Assembly (NCBI GenBank): GCA_037367405.1
Contig: JAZKJV010010627.1
Span: forward strand, 1,054,001 to 1,118,000
DNA: 64,000 nt
Source of the DNA: Ottelia alismoides
Lineage: Eukaryota; Streptophyta; Magnoliopsida; Alismatales; Hydrocharitaceae
Direction: 5' to 3'
Of this stretch, positions 11,216 through 23,400 are shown piece by piece. Both the position numbers and the translations under genes were made by a program. The stretch's first letter is position 1, and each line of letters begins with the position of its first letter. Below the pieces are notes generated by a model. It made no database searches, was not told where the DNA came from, and saw only the letters and a program-made list of their open reading frames with translations.

Positions 11216-12482
11216 CTCCCCCTCAAGTTGGATATCCATCGATCATGCCAACTTGGAAGTCAACATAGATATGTGCTTCTTTGAAAGTGCCTTGGTAAAA
11301 TATCCGCAAGTTAGAATTATGTGGAGATATGCGGAGTAGAGATTTTCCCTCCTCATCCTACATATCAGATAAAATGTTAATTTATGGAAGACATAATTAG
11401 TAGCAACGTACATTGCAGACTTGTTACAGTAAAGAGGTACATGAGTTGTAGCAGGGAGTCCTATAAAGGAGATGGACCAAGTAATCTTGCATGTGGCTTG
11501 AGCGTCTGCTCTATATTTTGCTTTTGTAATTGATCTTGAGACAATCGTCTATTTATTGCTTTACGATATAACATGATTTTTGCCAACGAGCATAGCATAA
11601 CTAGTAATGGACCACCTATCCTCAGGAGAACTAGCATAATCATCATCTGCATATGCGATAATATTAATGCGATCATTAACCCCATAACATAGACTTTTTC
11701 CTAAAGAGTCCTTCAAGTATCGAAGGATCAAAAGAACATCTTGCAAATGACTGTAGTGAGGCTTCTCCATGTAGTGAGTAACTCTGCTCAGGTCACATGA
11801 TATATCATGCTTAGTGATGGTAAGATAAAGCAATTTTCTTGCTAAGTTTCTGTGTCGTGTAGTGTCTTCCAACACAGGATCCCTAAAGAGGTAGCATGTC
11901 TCTGTAATTCTGACGGGTAAGCCAAATTCTGCAAGGATATCAAACAATACTTCCTCAAGTGTAATCGTTCTGCGGTGTGTATCACCTTAATACCTAGGAA
12001 GTATCTGAGTTAACCAAGGTCCTTGGTGACAAATACCTTCTGGAGGAAGGCATTGGTCTCAAGAATGCTTGGATGTCATCACCAGTGATAACTGACAACC
12101 ACATGGATCAACATAAACACCAAGTATCACAGTGCTTGAGGGCCTCTGTCTGATGAATACAGAATAGTCAGATGTCTCATGAAAATCAAGAGAGATGATC
12201 TCAGAAGTAATGCTGCCAAATCAAGCTCTGCTTTAGGCCATCAACGATCTTACGTAGTTGGCATACATACTCCCCCTTGATAAAGTAACATAGTGGTTGT
12301 ATCATAAATACATTCTCCCCCATATCATCATAGAGGAAGGCCTACTTCACATCTAATCAAGAGATGAGCCAATTTGTATTGGGTACAGTGAATAGAATAG
12401 TGCACATATACCCTCCCTTGCAATACGAGAGGTCTCAAAGTGGTCAACAATGTATGTCTAAGTGAGGCCTTTGCCTTGTTAT

Positions 12483-12710
12483 CAAGGCCTCAAAATTCGA
12501 TCTCGGTCACCATTTCAGTGAGTGACCGAAACAAAATTTCGGCTGAATTTCGATCGAAATTCGACCGAAATTTCGACTATTTCGGTCGGTCTTTGAACTG
12601 GGCCTCCCATATATTGAACGATATAGGTCATTTCGACCGAATTTTGGTCACCCACCAAAATGGAAATTCGACAGAAATTCGGCCGAATTTCGCCGATATT
12701 TGATCCCATG
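12483..12710 (+). mobile_element. MITE M1 (hAT-like TTTCGGTC family)
   Basis: 228 bp, starting CAAGGCCTC and ending ATCCCATG, flanked by the perfect 8-bp TSD CTTGTTAT (12475-12482 and 12711-12718). The interior is made of repeated CGAAATTTCG/GACCGAAA motifs. It is inserted in the RT region of Copia-2. It is the most diverged of the six copies at its ends. Confidence 0.85.
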
Positions 12711-12814
12711 CTTGTTATCAATCTATTAATAGAGCCATTTAAATAGTATTTTGTAGTAAAGATGGGTCTTTTTGCCATTCCATTTTGCTGCATGGTGCAC
12801 TGGCAGGAGATTTG

Positions 12815-13147
12815 GTGAAGGATGCCCTAAGTGGTAAAGAAAGTGGGTCAAGTTTTGTTGATGGGGTGAACGTTTCAAACCTAATCGGTCTTTGGGAAAG
12901 GCTTTATGATACCAGATCTCGCTCCACTAAGGATGTGCTTCTTCTTTCGATTTTGGTGTGAGCAATTTGGAGGGCAAGAAATGGTGTTATCTTTACCTCT
13001 GATCGCTTTTATTTTCAAAATGCAGCTGTCCATGTTAGGATTCTCCTCGAGTCATGGCTCCTGTAAGGTAGTACTTGTATTTCTCCTCTAGTTTAATACA
13101 TCTGGAGTGGACACCTTTGCGTGTTTCCTCCTTTTTTATCTCAAAAA
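12815..13147 (+). pseudogene. L1-type LINE 3' end fragment
   Basis: On the + strand the text AIWRARNGVIFTSDRFYF, then NAAVHVRILLESWLL and a stop (12960-13055) match the C-terminal end of plant L1-type LINE ORF2 (WAIWRARN.VIF block), preceded by NLIGLWERLYD. One in-frame TGA precedes AIWRARN. It interrupts Copia-2 between integrase and the protease linker. Exact borders and TSD could not be fixed. Confidence 0.65.
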
Positions 13148-13540
13148 GTCTCGTTGAACGAACTCAAGAGCATTGCCTGTCCTAAATGTCTTAACACATG
13201 CAGAGAAAGAGGTTTTTATGCACTAAAAGGACAATTTTATTATTTCTAACCATTTTTTATTAAATACACCCCGGGGGATATGCTATAATCATCAACAAAA
13301 CAACAAAATACTTATGACCCCCACAATATGGACCGGGCGGGGACCCCAAGTGTTAGTGTTACAATGGACTAACAAGAAAGGCAAGGAACTACGAGGCTCA
13401 GTCCTCTGAGGAAAAGATACCTGACTGAGGAAAAGATACCTGATGATGTTTTCTAAACTAGTATGCATCGTACTCAAAAGTCTTTAGTGATGATAGTTTA
13501 GGAAACATTTGATCGAGGGCTCTAGCAGAGTGGTGATCAA
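13148..13540. other. Unassigned stretch within Copia-2
   Basis: No domain is recognisable on either strand; a short tandem repeat GAGGAAAAGATACCTGA occurs twice near 13407-13445. It is probably decayed integrase or linker sequence of Copia-2, judged only by position. Confidence 0.35.
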
Positions 13541-14751
13541 GACATAGATGCTGAAGGAACGCGTCAACAAAATTCGAGACAACGCTGACAAAAATGATGT
13601 CATCATATATATATATATTAAAATAGTACATTTCATTCGTCACATGGCCCCTACCAAAAATCTGCATCTTATGGAGGTTTTGAAAATAACAAGAACCCTC
13701 GTCAAAAACTATTATACAGTTCAGTTCAACACATAATATATGAACATATAGTAAGCTCAATGGAATCATGATCACAAAAAACTCCAGAAAGTCTGAGTTT
13801 GAAGGAAAACTCCATGGTCCCAACGACAGTAAGGGGTGAATGTGCACCTTTGGCTAAACGAACCGACTTCACAGTAGAAGACGGTTATGAAGAGGTCAAT
13901 AAACTACCTTCTTCAGGCAAATGTGTAGATGCATCATAGTAAAAAATATAAGCTGTCGTTGAGGTAGAAGTAGAGTTGGCTACAACCTGCAATACTTGAG
14001 ATTGCAACCATATTTATAGCATGAGGATTCTCATAGGTGGGAGAATTTCTGTAGTAGTTGCATGAGTTTGTAGTAGTCTGCGACAAAAAAGTTATGATCT
14101 GAGGACATTTCTGTCATAGTTGTATTGTAATGAAACGATGATGCTCCATTGAAAGACCTCTCAGATGGGTGGTTGGATCTGTCGCATAATCACGACCCCC
14201 GACCTCTTTAAGATTTGTAGTGACCTCCTTGTCCATATGATGCCAGAAAAGTCGAGTTCTCCACAGTCTACGGAGGATGAGTATGACAAATGGAGGTTTT
14301 GAGCTGCTGAAAAAATGTCCAAAGATGACCTTGGTGGAGGGAAGTGTATCATACATGAGAAACTGATACTTTATGGTCTGATGATGAGGATGAAGATCGA
14401 CAAGAAATCAAGGAATTGTGACTTAGATTTCTTTGCCACCTATTTGGTACAACAGGCTGGCTGAAAAATGGCATATTCTCCATAGAGGCCGGTGAGACGT
14501 TGAGAGTGCTCCACGATGGTAGACTTTCTTTGAGAAGCTGACCAAGTATGCATGTAAATATCCGCAAGTCACGACTTGGTAGTCTGCTGAGTATAGGCCT
14601 TTGCAAGTTCATCCTACATATTCTTCGCAGTGTCCTTGTACAGGAGATTGTCGACAATGTGGGACTCGATGCTGTTGGTCATCCATATCATGACTTGATA
14701 GTTGTCGCCAAGCCAGTACTCGTTGTTTTTGTTATTTACTTTAGAGGTTCC

Positions 14752-14826
14752 TGTTGGGAAAAGATATTTAGTTGTTTATTCCATGAACCTTAGGCTTTCT
14801 TATAAAGGAGAGTAGCCTATGGGTAC
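14752..14826 (-). repeat. Copia-3 3' LTR, left part
   Basis: Begins TGTTGGGAAAAGATATTTAG and stops at ..CTATGGGTAC, where Copia-4 begins. The last five bases GGTAC are one copy of the Copia-4 TSD. Confidence 0.85.
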
Positions 14827-14975
14827 TGTTGGGAGAAATCTGTGATATGTTATTCAGAGGAACCCTAGGCTCTCTTATATAGGGAGAGACCTTAAGGGTA
14901 AAGTACATAGTAGTTCAGAGAAAACAAAGAAATAACGAACAGGTACATAACATAATAATAATATCTATCTCTGCA
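14827..14975 (-). repeat. Copia-4 3' LTR
   Basis: Begins TGTTGGGAGAAATCTG and ends CTATCTCTGCA; it contains CTCTTATATAGGGAGAG, the complement of the TATA region. Confidence 0.9.
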
Positions 14976-15108
14976 CTCCCCCTCAAGGTGGAGCATAGAT
15001 GTCTATCATGCTCAGCTTGGATGAACATCTCTGAAAAGGTCCTCTGAACAACGGCTTGGTGAATACATCCGCAGTTTGATCCCCTGAGCTCACGTGAGTT
15101 GTAGATAT

Positions 15109-15254
15109 TGTTGGGAAAATAGAACCGGTTGTTTATTCCATCAGCCCCAAGCTCTCTTATATAGGAGAGTAGCCTATGGGTAAAATACAGAAAGAGTCCA
15201 GACCGAAACAAAAAATATAAGAAGAGGTACATACGTGAATAATATATCTCTACA
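15109..15254 (-). repeat. Copia-5 3' LTR
   Basis: Begins TGTTGGGAAAATAGAACC and ends AATATATCTCTACA; contains the TATA complement CTCTTATATAGGAGAG. Confidence 0.92.
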
Positions 15255-15257
15255 CCC

Positions 15258-18200
15258 CCCTCAAGGTGGAGCATAGATATCAATCATGCTCAGCTTGGAC
15301 GAACACTTCTGGAACGACCCTCGAAGTAATGCCTTGGTAAAAATGTCTGCAGTCTGATCCTCTGAGCTACCATCAGATGTAACAACAAATCCTTTCTGAA
15401 TCATGTCACGTATGAAGTGACAATCAACCTCAATGTGCTTGGTTCGTTCATGAAATGCTGGATTATTTGCAATGAATAGAGCCGCCTGATTGTCACATTC
15501 CAGACCCATATGGAGTGGGACTTCTATATATATATCTGCTAGCACCGCCTTTTCCTACATCATCCTTGTACTGACTTGGGCCATAGCCCTATATTCAGAT
15601 TCAACACAGGACCTTGCAACAACAGTTTGCTTCTTGCTTTTTCATGAGATTAGAGAATCTCCAACATATACTGTAAACCCCGTGGTGGACTTCCTATCCT
15701 TGGGGCACCTTGCGTAATCTGCATCTGCACACGTTGATATAGTAACCTCCTTGCCTTTCTTAAACAACAGACCCACGCCTGGAGAAGACTTAAGGTACCT
15801 GAGTATCATATGTATAGCATCCATGTGTACCTGACGTGGTTGCTCCATAAACTGGCTTACTCGACTCACATCAAAGTAGATATCGGGCCTAGAAATAGTA
15901 ACATAGAGAAGTTTTCCCATCAGTTCTCTGTATCTTCTCTTATCTACCTCATCAGTATCACCATCATATAATTTCCTACTGGGATCCATAGGTGGAGTGG
16001 CAGGTCGGCAACCAATCCTTCCTGTTTCACTCAATAAGTCTGTGACATATTTCCTCTGGGCCATTACCAACCCATAAGGATTTCTGGCAAATTCCAGTCC
16101 CAGAAAGTATCTAAGGACTCCAGGGTCCTTGGTGACAAACTCAGACCCATCATTTCTTTTGCCCCCTGGATTCCCTGTTCATCATCACCTGTAATCATGG
16201 CCTCAAATTTCAGCGAAATTCGGTCGAATTTCTGTCGAATATCGATATCCAGTCGAAATCGAAATTCGACCAAAATGACCGAAATGACCGAAATATGGGG
16301 GTCCTAGTACAAAAAATGACCGAAATGACCGAAATTTTGGTCGAAATTCCACCGAAATTCCATCGAAATTCTGTTTTGGTCGATACCGAAATGGTGACCG
16401 AAACCGACATTTAAGGCCTTGCCTGTAATCAGAATATTGTCTACATACACCATAATAGCAATAATACCTCTGGGTGTCTTCTGTACAAACAGGGAATGAT
16501 CAACATTAGAACATCTGTACCCATGTTTCTCAAACAGGTCTGAGAGCTTCTGGAACCAAGCTCTGAGGCTCTGCTTAAGGTCATAGATAGCCTTATGAAG
16601 TCTGCACACCATAGGACACTCCCCCTCAACAGCAAAACCAGGTGGCTGTTGCATGTAGACTTCCTCCTGTAAATCACCATATAGGAATGCATTCTTCACA
16701 TTTAACTGGTATAGCGGCCAGTCACGAGTAACTGCAACTGAAAGGAGGATCCGTAGAGTGGAATGTCGAGCAACAGGCGAGAATGTATCAAGATAATCCA
16801 CCCCATATGTCTGTGTGAAGCCGCGAGCAACAAGGCGAGCCTTGTATCTATCAATGCTGCCATCTGTATTCTGCTTAACTGTAAAGACCCACTTGCAGCT
16901 AATTGGAGACACATCAACTGGTGCAGGAACAAGACTCCATGTGCCTCTGGACTGAAGAGCTGCCATTTCTTCTTCCATGGCCAAACGCCATCTACTATCC
17001 TTCAGTGCATCTTGATAATTCCTGGGAATATCTCTATTGCTGACAATGCAATGGCAAAGTTCCTGAAGTCTCCAGTGAGACGGTCAAATGACACAGAGGA
17101 GGCTATAAGATATGACGCGCAGCTCCGCTTCTGCTTTCGTAGAGCAATAGGTACATCTAAATCATCTGGCTCCTCTGCTGGCTTCTGTAACACATCCTGC
17201 TCAGGAAAATCATCAGATACATCATTAGAATTATTTTCAGAACATACCTCAGGCGAGCTAGATGATGAGCGGTGACCATGAGCAGAAGCAGGCCTACGGG
17301 TATAGTGGAATGGTAGTGGGGAAACAAGCACAGTGACAGGTGGTGTAGGAGATGATAGCGGTTCTGGTGGTGGTGGTGGTGTCATGTATATGGCATCAGT
17401 AGTTTCGGAGGGAACCGGCTGATCACCTGTAGACGAGAAGTACATAACAGATTCGAAAAAAGTGACATCAGCACTGACCAAATACCTCCTTCGCAATGGA
17501 ACATAACACTTGTACCCCTTCCGTGTTCTGGAATACTCGACAAAGGCACACTTGACAGCCCTAGGAGAGAGCTTGTCAGTCCCGGGAGACTACTGGTGAA
17601 CAAAGGCTACTGAGCCAAACACACGAGGAGTAAGGGAGAACAAATCTTTGTCAGGGAAAATAAGAGAGAATGGAATCTTCTCACCTAAGACAGATGATGG
17701 CATTCGATTAATAAGATAGCATGCCGTCAGAACAACATCATCCCAGAAAGACTGAGGGGCACGACTCTGTATCAGAAGCGACCTGGTGACATCGAGTAAA
17801 TGACAACGTTTCCTTTCAGCAACCCCATTTTGTTGGGAAGTATAGGCACATGATGTCTGGTGGATAATCCCTTGGGATGAGTAGTAACTGGCTAGGACAT
17901 GAGTACACAATTCCAGGGCATTATTACTTCTCACAATTTTAACAGATGTGGAGAAAACATTACGAATCTCATTAAGAAAATTGATAATAATATTCCCTGC
18001 TTCAGGTTTATTCTTTAACAAAAACACCCATGACACACGAGAGAAGTCATCCACAATAACTATATAAAATCTGTGTCCCTGATGATCAGGAACACGACTC
18101 GGACCCCATATATCAATATGAAATAACTTAAACTTGGAGGTACTACTCCGACACTGACGACTGGGAAAGGTAGACCGATGATGCTTTCCCAACTGACAAG

Positions 18201-19688
18201 CCTCACATTGGATAGATGTGTGGGGCAGACCATGGGGTAACACACGACGCAACTTCTGAAGCGGTAGATGTCCAAAGCGCAGATGCCATAGCAGAGGAGA
18301 TACGGATCCAGTAGGTAGGGATGAGGTTCCAACAAAAGGAGTCTGACTGAGGCGATAGAGACCTCCTTGCTCATAGCCACGACCAATCACGTTGCCCGTA
18401 AGGATGTCCTGAAAAACAAGAGAAGATGGATCAAAAATCGCCGGACATTGTAAATCCTTTGTAATTTGGCTGATAGATAATAAATTCATTGAAAAATCAG
18501 GTGCGTATAACACATTCTTGAGCTGCATGGATGATGTCAGTCTAATCTCCCCCTGACCAGTAATTGGGGAATGTGTGCCATTAGCAATGACTACTGTTCG
18601 ACCTAGAGGGATACGTCTGTATCCTGTAAGTAGACTGTGATCACCACACAGATGATGTGTGGCTCCAGAGTCCATAATCCATGCTGAAGTATCTGATCCA
18701 CTACTAGTAAGTGCAAGTGTGCTACCTGATGTACTGGTAGAGGCAGAAGCGGATGCAGCAGCGTCAGACTAGTTCTCAGTAGTGGGTGCTTGGCCAGATG
18801 GAGGAATAATGCCCCTTAGACGGGCAACGAGATCATCAAAAAGCTGATATAAAGAGGCACCAGATGGAAGCTCTATCTGCTCGGCGATTCGTGCGGATGC
18901 AGGAAATCCATGCTTAGAGTAGCATGTATCTTCAGTATGTCCGGTGCGATGAAGTAGGTACATATTGGCCGAGTACGACCTCCTCTACCACAAGGACCAC
19001 GACCACAGGTATGAGGACCTCCACGGCCCCTGTTGGTAGCCATTGCTGAAGCAGTCTGATTCGTGGCCGTAGAGGGGACAATGATCCGACTCAGTCTGTG
19101 AAAGGCTTCCTCCATAGGTGGTATAGTAGAATCTGCCAAGATCTGAGACCGTGCCGCCTCGTACTCTGGATCAAGGGCAACAAGGAAAACTCCTACCATA
19201 GTAGCATTCCGGTAGGTCTTCTGTTGCTCTGGCGTGGCTGTCAGGGGTATGAAGCTGTACAGCTTCTCGAACATCCCTCGTAGAGATGTGTATAGTGAGT
19301 GTAGAGGGCGACCATTCTGCTTGATGGTGAATATGTCATGCTGGAGTTGCAGAATCTTCGTCTCATTCTTCGCTTGAAAATATGTGGCAGCCAGAATATC
19401 CCACATATCTTTAGCCGTGGGCTGATGAAGAATATCATTGGCAATCTCGATTGCCAAAGTTCCAGATAGCCATACTTCGACATATGCGTCATCTGCCTCC
19501 CACGAGGCATTAACTCCAGTCTTCTCAGCAGGCTCTTCTTCGGTTTGAATGTGCTTCTTACCAGTTGACTTCATCATACTCATGAGCTACATCGCCCACA
19601 GTTCATAGTTCGTACCATCCATCTTGACAATAGGCGCTGGACCTCGAAATGCGCCTATAGATGAAGTATCTGCCTTGCTTTCTGACAT
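15258..19688 (-). pseudogene. Copia-5 gag-pol polyprotein, inactivated
   Basis: ATG at 19688. Gag runs to ~18970 with a stop near 19585 and a frameshift in the zinc knuckle (~18958). The protease D-S-G is intact (18664-18672). Integrase is one long frame (17590-18675: CEACQLGKHHRSTFPS, VDDFSRVSW, QQNGVAERKR), although the RTDNALE block reads RSNNALEL, so the second catalytic Asp is changed. After a proline-rich spacer RT begins MAMEEEMAALQ (16984). The catalytic YVDD reads YVDN (16437-16448), and MITE M2 is inserted a few codons later. RNase H follows (15642-16070, 15261-15545) and ends IDIYAPP. Further stops or frameshifts lie near 18767, 17592, 17500, 17000, 16140 and 15600. Confidence 0.9.
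16196..16421 (-). mobile_element. MITE M2 (hAT-like TTTCGGTC family)
   Basis: 226 bp, CATGGCCTCAAAT at the left and ATTTAAGGCCTTG at the right, flanked by the perfect 8-bp TSD CCTGTAAT (16188-16195 and 16422-16429). It is inserted into the RT domain of Copia-5 just after the catalytic-site codons, in the orientation opposite to M1. Confidence 0.92.
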
Positions 19689-20279
19689 ACTGGTAACAGA
19701 AGACTGGAATAGTAGACTGAAGATAAGATCGTCTACACGGATATAGACGGGTTTAGTTACAGGTGTAGACTTCAAGCAACCAAACCCATTCCTTTGGAGA
19801 TGTGCGCGCTAGAAACAGACTCGTGCAGGGCTGATTCACGAGTTACAGACACACAACAGATAGCACGCAATAGCACGCAGGAGGTGCGCGAGCGAGAGAT
19901 CGTGCGAGCAGGCGAGAGGTCGCGCAAGCGAGCGCAGGAGACGCGCAAGATGCACGCAGGCGTGAGATTGACTGGAGGTGCGCACTGTATATGCGCGAGA
20001 GAGAACGCAGTCGTGCGCGCTGGAGAGCGCTAGGGCATGCACACTGGGGATGTGCGCGAAATGCGCTCGAAGGGCGCACGTAGTGCGCTGGAGATGTGCG
20101 CCGGGCGCAGATGGACCGCGCGAGGGGTGGGGCTCAGTGCAGGCAAGGTGCGCAGAGCTCGGGGCGCACGACCAGCGGCGCGGGGGTTGGCGGCACGCGG
20201 AGAGAGAGAGGGAGGCACGCGAGTGGGGCTAGGGTTAGGGTTTGAAGAACTCCAGTCTAGGACCGTCGCTCTGATACCA
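19689..20279 (-). other. Copia-5 leader, rich in GCGCGAG/TGCGCG units
   Basis: The ~590-bp leader between primer-binding site and gag. 19850-20220 is rich in CpG and in short units such as GAGCGAGAG and TGCGCG; several frames are open on both strands as a result. A telomere-like AGGGTTAGGGTTT lies at 20230-20242 close to the primer-binding site. No gene is inferred. Confidence 0.65.
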
Positions 20280-20425
20280 TGTTGGGAAAATAGAATCAGT
20301 TGTTTATTCCATCAGCCCTAGGCTCTTTTATATAGGAGAGTAGCCTATGGGTAAAATACAGAAAGAGTCCAGACAGAAACAAAAAATATAAGAAGAGGTA
20401 CATAAGTGAATAATATATCTCTACA
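20280..20425 (-). repeat. Copia-5 5' LTR
   Basis: Same length and ends as the 3' copy (TGTTGGGAAAATAGAATC .. ATCTCTACA), directly next to the primer-binding site complement. Confidence 0.92.
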
Positions 20426-20430
20426 GATAT

Positions 20431-23400
20431 CAATCCTCTCTGGATCAAGTCTCTAGTGTAGTGGCAGTCAACTTCTATATGCTTGATTCTTTCATGAAAA
20501 GATGGATTGTTGGCAATGAACAAGGCTGCCTGATTGTCACACTGAAGCTGCATGGGTAGAGGTACGGCTACATGTAGATCCTCTAGTACAGATCGAACCC
20601 ACATCATCTCCATGCTTTCTTACGCCATGGCCTTATATTCGGATTCAGCACTGGACCTTGCCACAACAGTTTGTTTCTTGCTTTTTCAAGAAACCAGAGA
20701 GCTTCCAACAAAAACTGCAAATCCTGAGGTTGATTTTCGATCCTTAGGGCATCCTGCATAATCGGCGTCTGCACATGCTGAGATAGGCAAATCTGCGCCC
20801 TTTCGAAACAGCAACCCTGAACCTGGAGAAGACTTCAGATACCTCAGTATCATGTATATAGCATCCATATGAACTTGTCTTGGCTGCTCCATAAATTGAC
20901 TCACCTTGCTTACTGCAAAGGTAATATCGGGTCGAGTTATGGTAATATAAAGGAGCTTACCCACCATTTCTCTATATCTCCTCTTATCCACTTTAGCAGT
21001 GTCATCATCATACAACTCCGTGCTTGGATCCATGGGAATACTTGATGGTTTGCATCCAGCCATGCCTGTTTCAATCAAGAAGTCTGTAATGTACTTCCGT
21101 TGGGTCATCACCAAACCCTGTGCATTCCTGGCAAATTCCAACCCTAGAAAGTATCTTAGGGTTCCAAGATCCTTCGTAACGAACTGACGGCTTAGGAATG
21201 CCTTTGCCCTTTCTATGCCCTGAATATCATCTCCTGTAACCAGAATATCATCAACATAGACCATGATAACAACCGTACCTGCCGATGACTTCTGAACAAA
21301 CAATGAGTGGTCTGCATTCGACCTCTTGAATCCCTGTTGCTCAATAAGATTGGAAAGCTTCTGGAACCACGCTCTTGGACTCTGTTTGAGGCCATAAATT
21401 GCCTTGTGAAGTCTACACACCATATGCTTCTCCCCCTCAGCAGTAAACCCTGGTGGCTGCTGCATGTAGACTTACTCCTGCAGATCTCCATACAAGAAAG
21501 CATTCTTGACATCCAGTTGAGATATACTCCAGTCACGGACCACAGCCACAGATAAGAGAATGCGAAGGGTAGAATGTCGAGGCACTGGAGAAAAAGTATC
21601 CATATAGTCCACGCCATAGGTTTGTGTAAAACTTCGCGCGACCAAACGTGCTTTGTACCTATTTAGACTGCCATCATCATGGTATTTAACTGTGAAGACC
21701 CACTTACAGCTCACAATAGATGCATCAGGAGGAGCAATAACCAAAGACCATGTGCCACGAGACTGCAATGCACGCATCTCATCTTCCATAGCCATTCTCC
21801 AGCAATCAATCTTCATAGCTTCCTGGTAGGTCCGTTGTATATCCACGGAAGACAACGCTGCAGCAAATCTCTACACCTGTGAAGCAAAGGGATAAGAGGC
21901 ACACGTCCGCTTCTGCTTCCGGATAGCAATAGGAATATCAAGATCATCTTCCTCTGTACTGGATGGTATAGTTTCCTCCTGCAATGAAGAATCCTGCACA
22001 TGTACCATATCTGACTCGTCAGTAGTAATGCCATCTGAACATACCTGAGGCGTGATGGGTGTCTGACGTGTATCCTGAGCAGGACCTGACCGACGCGTAT
22101 AGAATTTTGGTAGAGGTGGAATGGGAGGTCGTGGAAGAGGTGGAGGTAGTGGTGGTGAAGATGACGTAGAGGCAGGAACAGGAGTAGACTCAGGTGAACT
22201 CCAAGTAGGAGGTGGAGGGACATAGACATCATCATTGGTAGTGGATGGTACCAGTCTGTCACCTGCAGGAGAAAAATACATAACAGACTCAAAGAATGTG
22301 ACATCAACACTAACAAAGTATTTCTTGTTTATGGGATCATAACACCGATAGCCCTTCTGAGTCCGAGAATAACCGACAAAGACACACTTGACAGCTCTAG
22401 GAGAGAGTTTGTCAAGTCCAGGAGTCAGAAGATGAACAAATGCCACACTAACAAAGACACGAGGAGTAAGTGAGAATAATTCCTTGTCAGGAAAAATGAT
22501 AGAGAGAGGAATTTTCTCACCAAGAACAGAAGATGGCACACGATTGACCAGATAGCACGCGATAAGAACATCATCCTCCCAGAAATAAATAGGAGCATAA
22601 CTCTGAATCAGTAGGGCTCGAGTAATGTCAAGGAGATGGCGATGCTTTCTTTCCGCCGCACCATTCTGCTGAGATGTGTACGCACAAGTGGTTTGGTGAA
22701 TAATGCCCTTTGAGGAAAGAATCTGAGAGAGGGACCGTATGCAAAATTCTAGAGCATTATCTGTACGAACATATTTGACAGTAGAAGAGAACACATTTTG
22801 CACTTCATTAATCAAGTTCTTGATCACATCACCTGCTTCAGATTTATTCTTTAAAAGAAAGACCCAAGATACACGAGAGAAATCATCCACTACCACTAGA
22901 TAAAATCTGTGCCCCTGATGATCGGGTACACGACTTGGACCCCATATATCTATATGAAACAACTCGAACGGGGAGCTACTGCTCCGACTCTGACGACTAG
23001 GAAAGCTCGACCGATGATGCATTCCCAACTGACATTCTTCACAACGAAAGGAAGAACTGGGAGAGATCTGAGGCAGAAGATGGCACATTTTATGGAGCGG
23101 GAGATGACCAAAACAGAGATGCCAGATGTACGGAGAAACTGGTCCGACAGAATGAGAGGAGACGCCAGCATAAGAATTCCGAACCAGCCGATATAGACCA
23201 TTCTGCTCAGAGCCACAACCAAATCACCTTGCCCGTTAGTATGTCCTGAAAAATAAGAGAAGACGGGTCAAATATAGCACGACAATGCAAATCCTTCGTA
23301 ATCTGACTAATAGACAACAGATTCATCGAGAACTCAGGAGCATGTAGGACATTCTGTAGATGCATGGTAGAGGATAGGAAGACCTCCCCCTGTCCAACAA

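Larger units (their letters stand above)
11216..14740 (-). pseudogene. Copia-2 gag-pol remnants
   Basis: RNase H/RT C-terminus is the clearest part (11561-11947: LLYLTITKHDISCDLSRV, then IIAYADDDYASSPEDR). The RT N-terminal half (12000-12460) shows [12 protein letters not shown] and GEYVCQLRK-like text broken by frameshifts. MQQNGMAKR at 12764-12800 is the integrase QQNGMAERK motif. LNCIIVFDEGSCYFQN and GRGHVTNEMYYF (13600-13720) match the linker between copia protease and integrase. Around 14560-14720 WMTNSIESHIVDNLLYK and AKNM-DELAKAY resemble a UBN2-type copia gag. All parts are frameshifted or contain stops. Lineage is uncertain (Tork- or SIRE-like gag is possible). Confidence 0.65.
11014..14751 (-). 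mobile_element. Copia-2: old, decayed copia element of a second type
   Basis: Minus-strand copia remnants appear in the right order from high to low coordinates: gag (14110-14740), protease/integrase linker (13540-13830), integrase piece (12764-12810), RT (11950-12470) and RNase H (11500-11900). These are followed by a polypurine tract (complement of CTCCCCCTCAAG at 11216-11227) and an LTR-like segment. The protein text is unlike the other copia elements here, so it belongs to a different lineage. It was later hit by MITE M1 in RT, by a LINE fragment between integrase and linker, and by Copia-3, whose LTR begins at 14752 inside gag. No 5' LTR was found, so no TSD can be given. Confidence 0.7.
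15109..20425 (-). mobile_element. Copia-5: copia element nested in Copia-4
   Basis: Two 146-bp LTRs (15109-15254 and 20280-20425) with the perfect TSD GATAT (15104-15108 and 20426-20430). The primer-binding site complement CTGATACCA lies at 20271-20279; the polypurine complement CCCCCCTCAAGG follows the 3' LTR. Total 5317 bp, or 5083 bp without MITE M2 and its duplication. The LTRs differ at about 7 of 146 positions by eye. Gag text MSESKADTSSIGAFRGPAP groups it with Copia-9 and Copia-11. Confidence 0.94.

Noticed and set aside
13605..13620. ATATATATATAT microsatellite as regulatory site
   Set aside because: Simple repeat in decayed Copia-2 sequence; nothing ties it to a promoter.
19836..20232. 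Several overlapping open frames on both strands
   Set aside because: They lie in the CpG-rich leader of Copia-5 and have no domain; the same happens in the leaders of Copia-9 and Copia-11.
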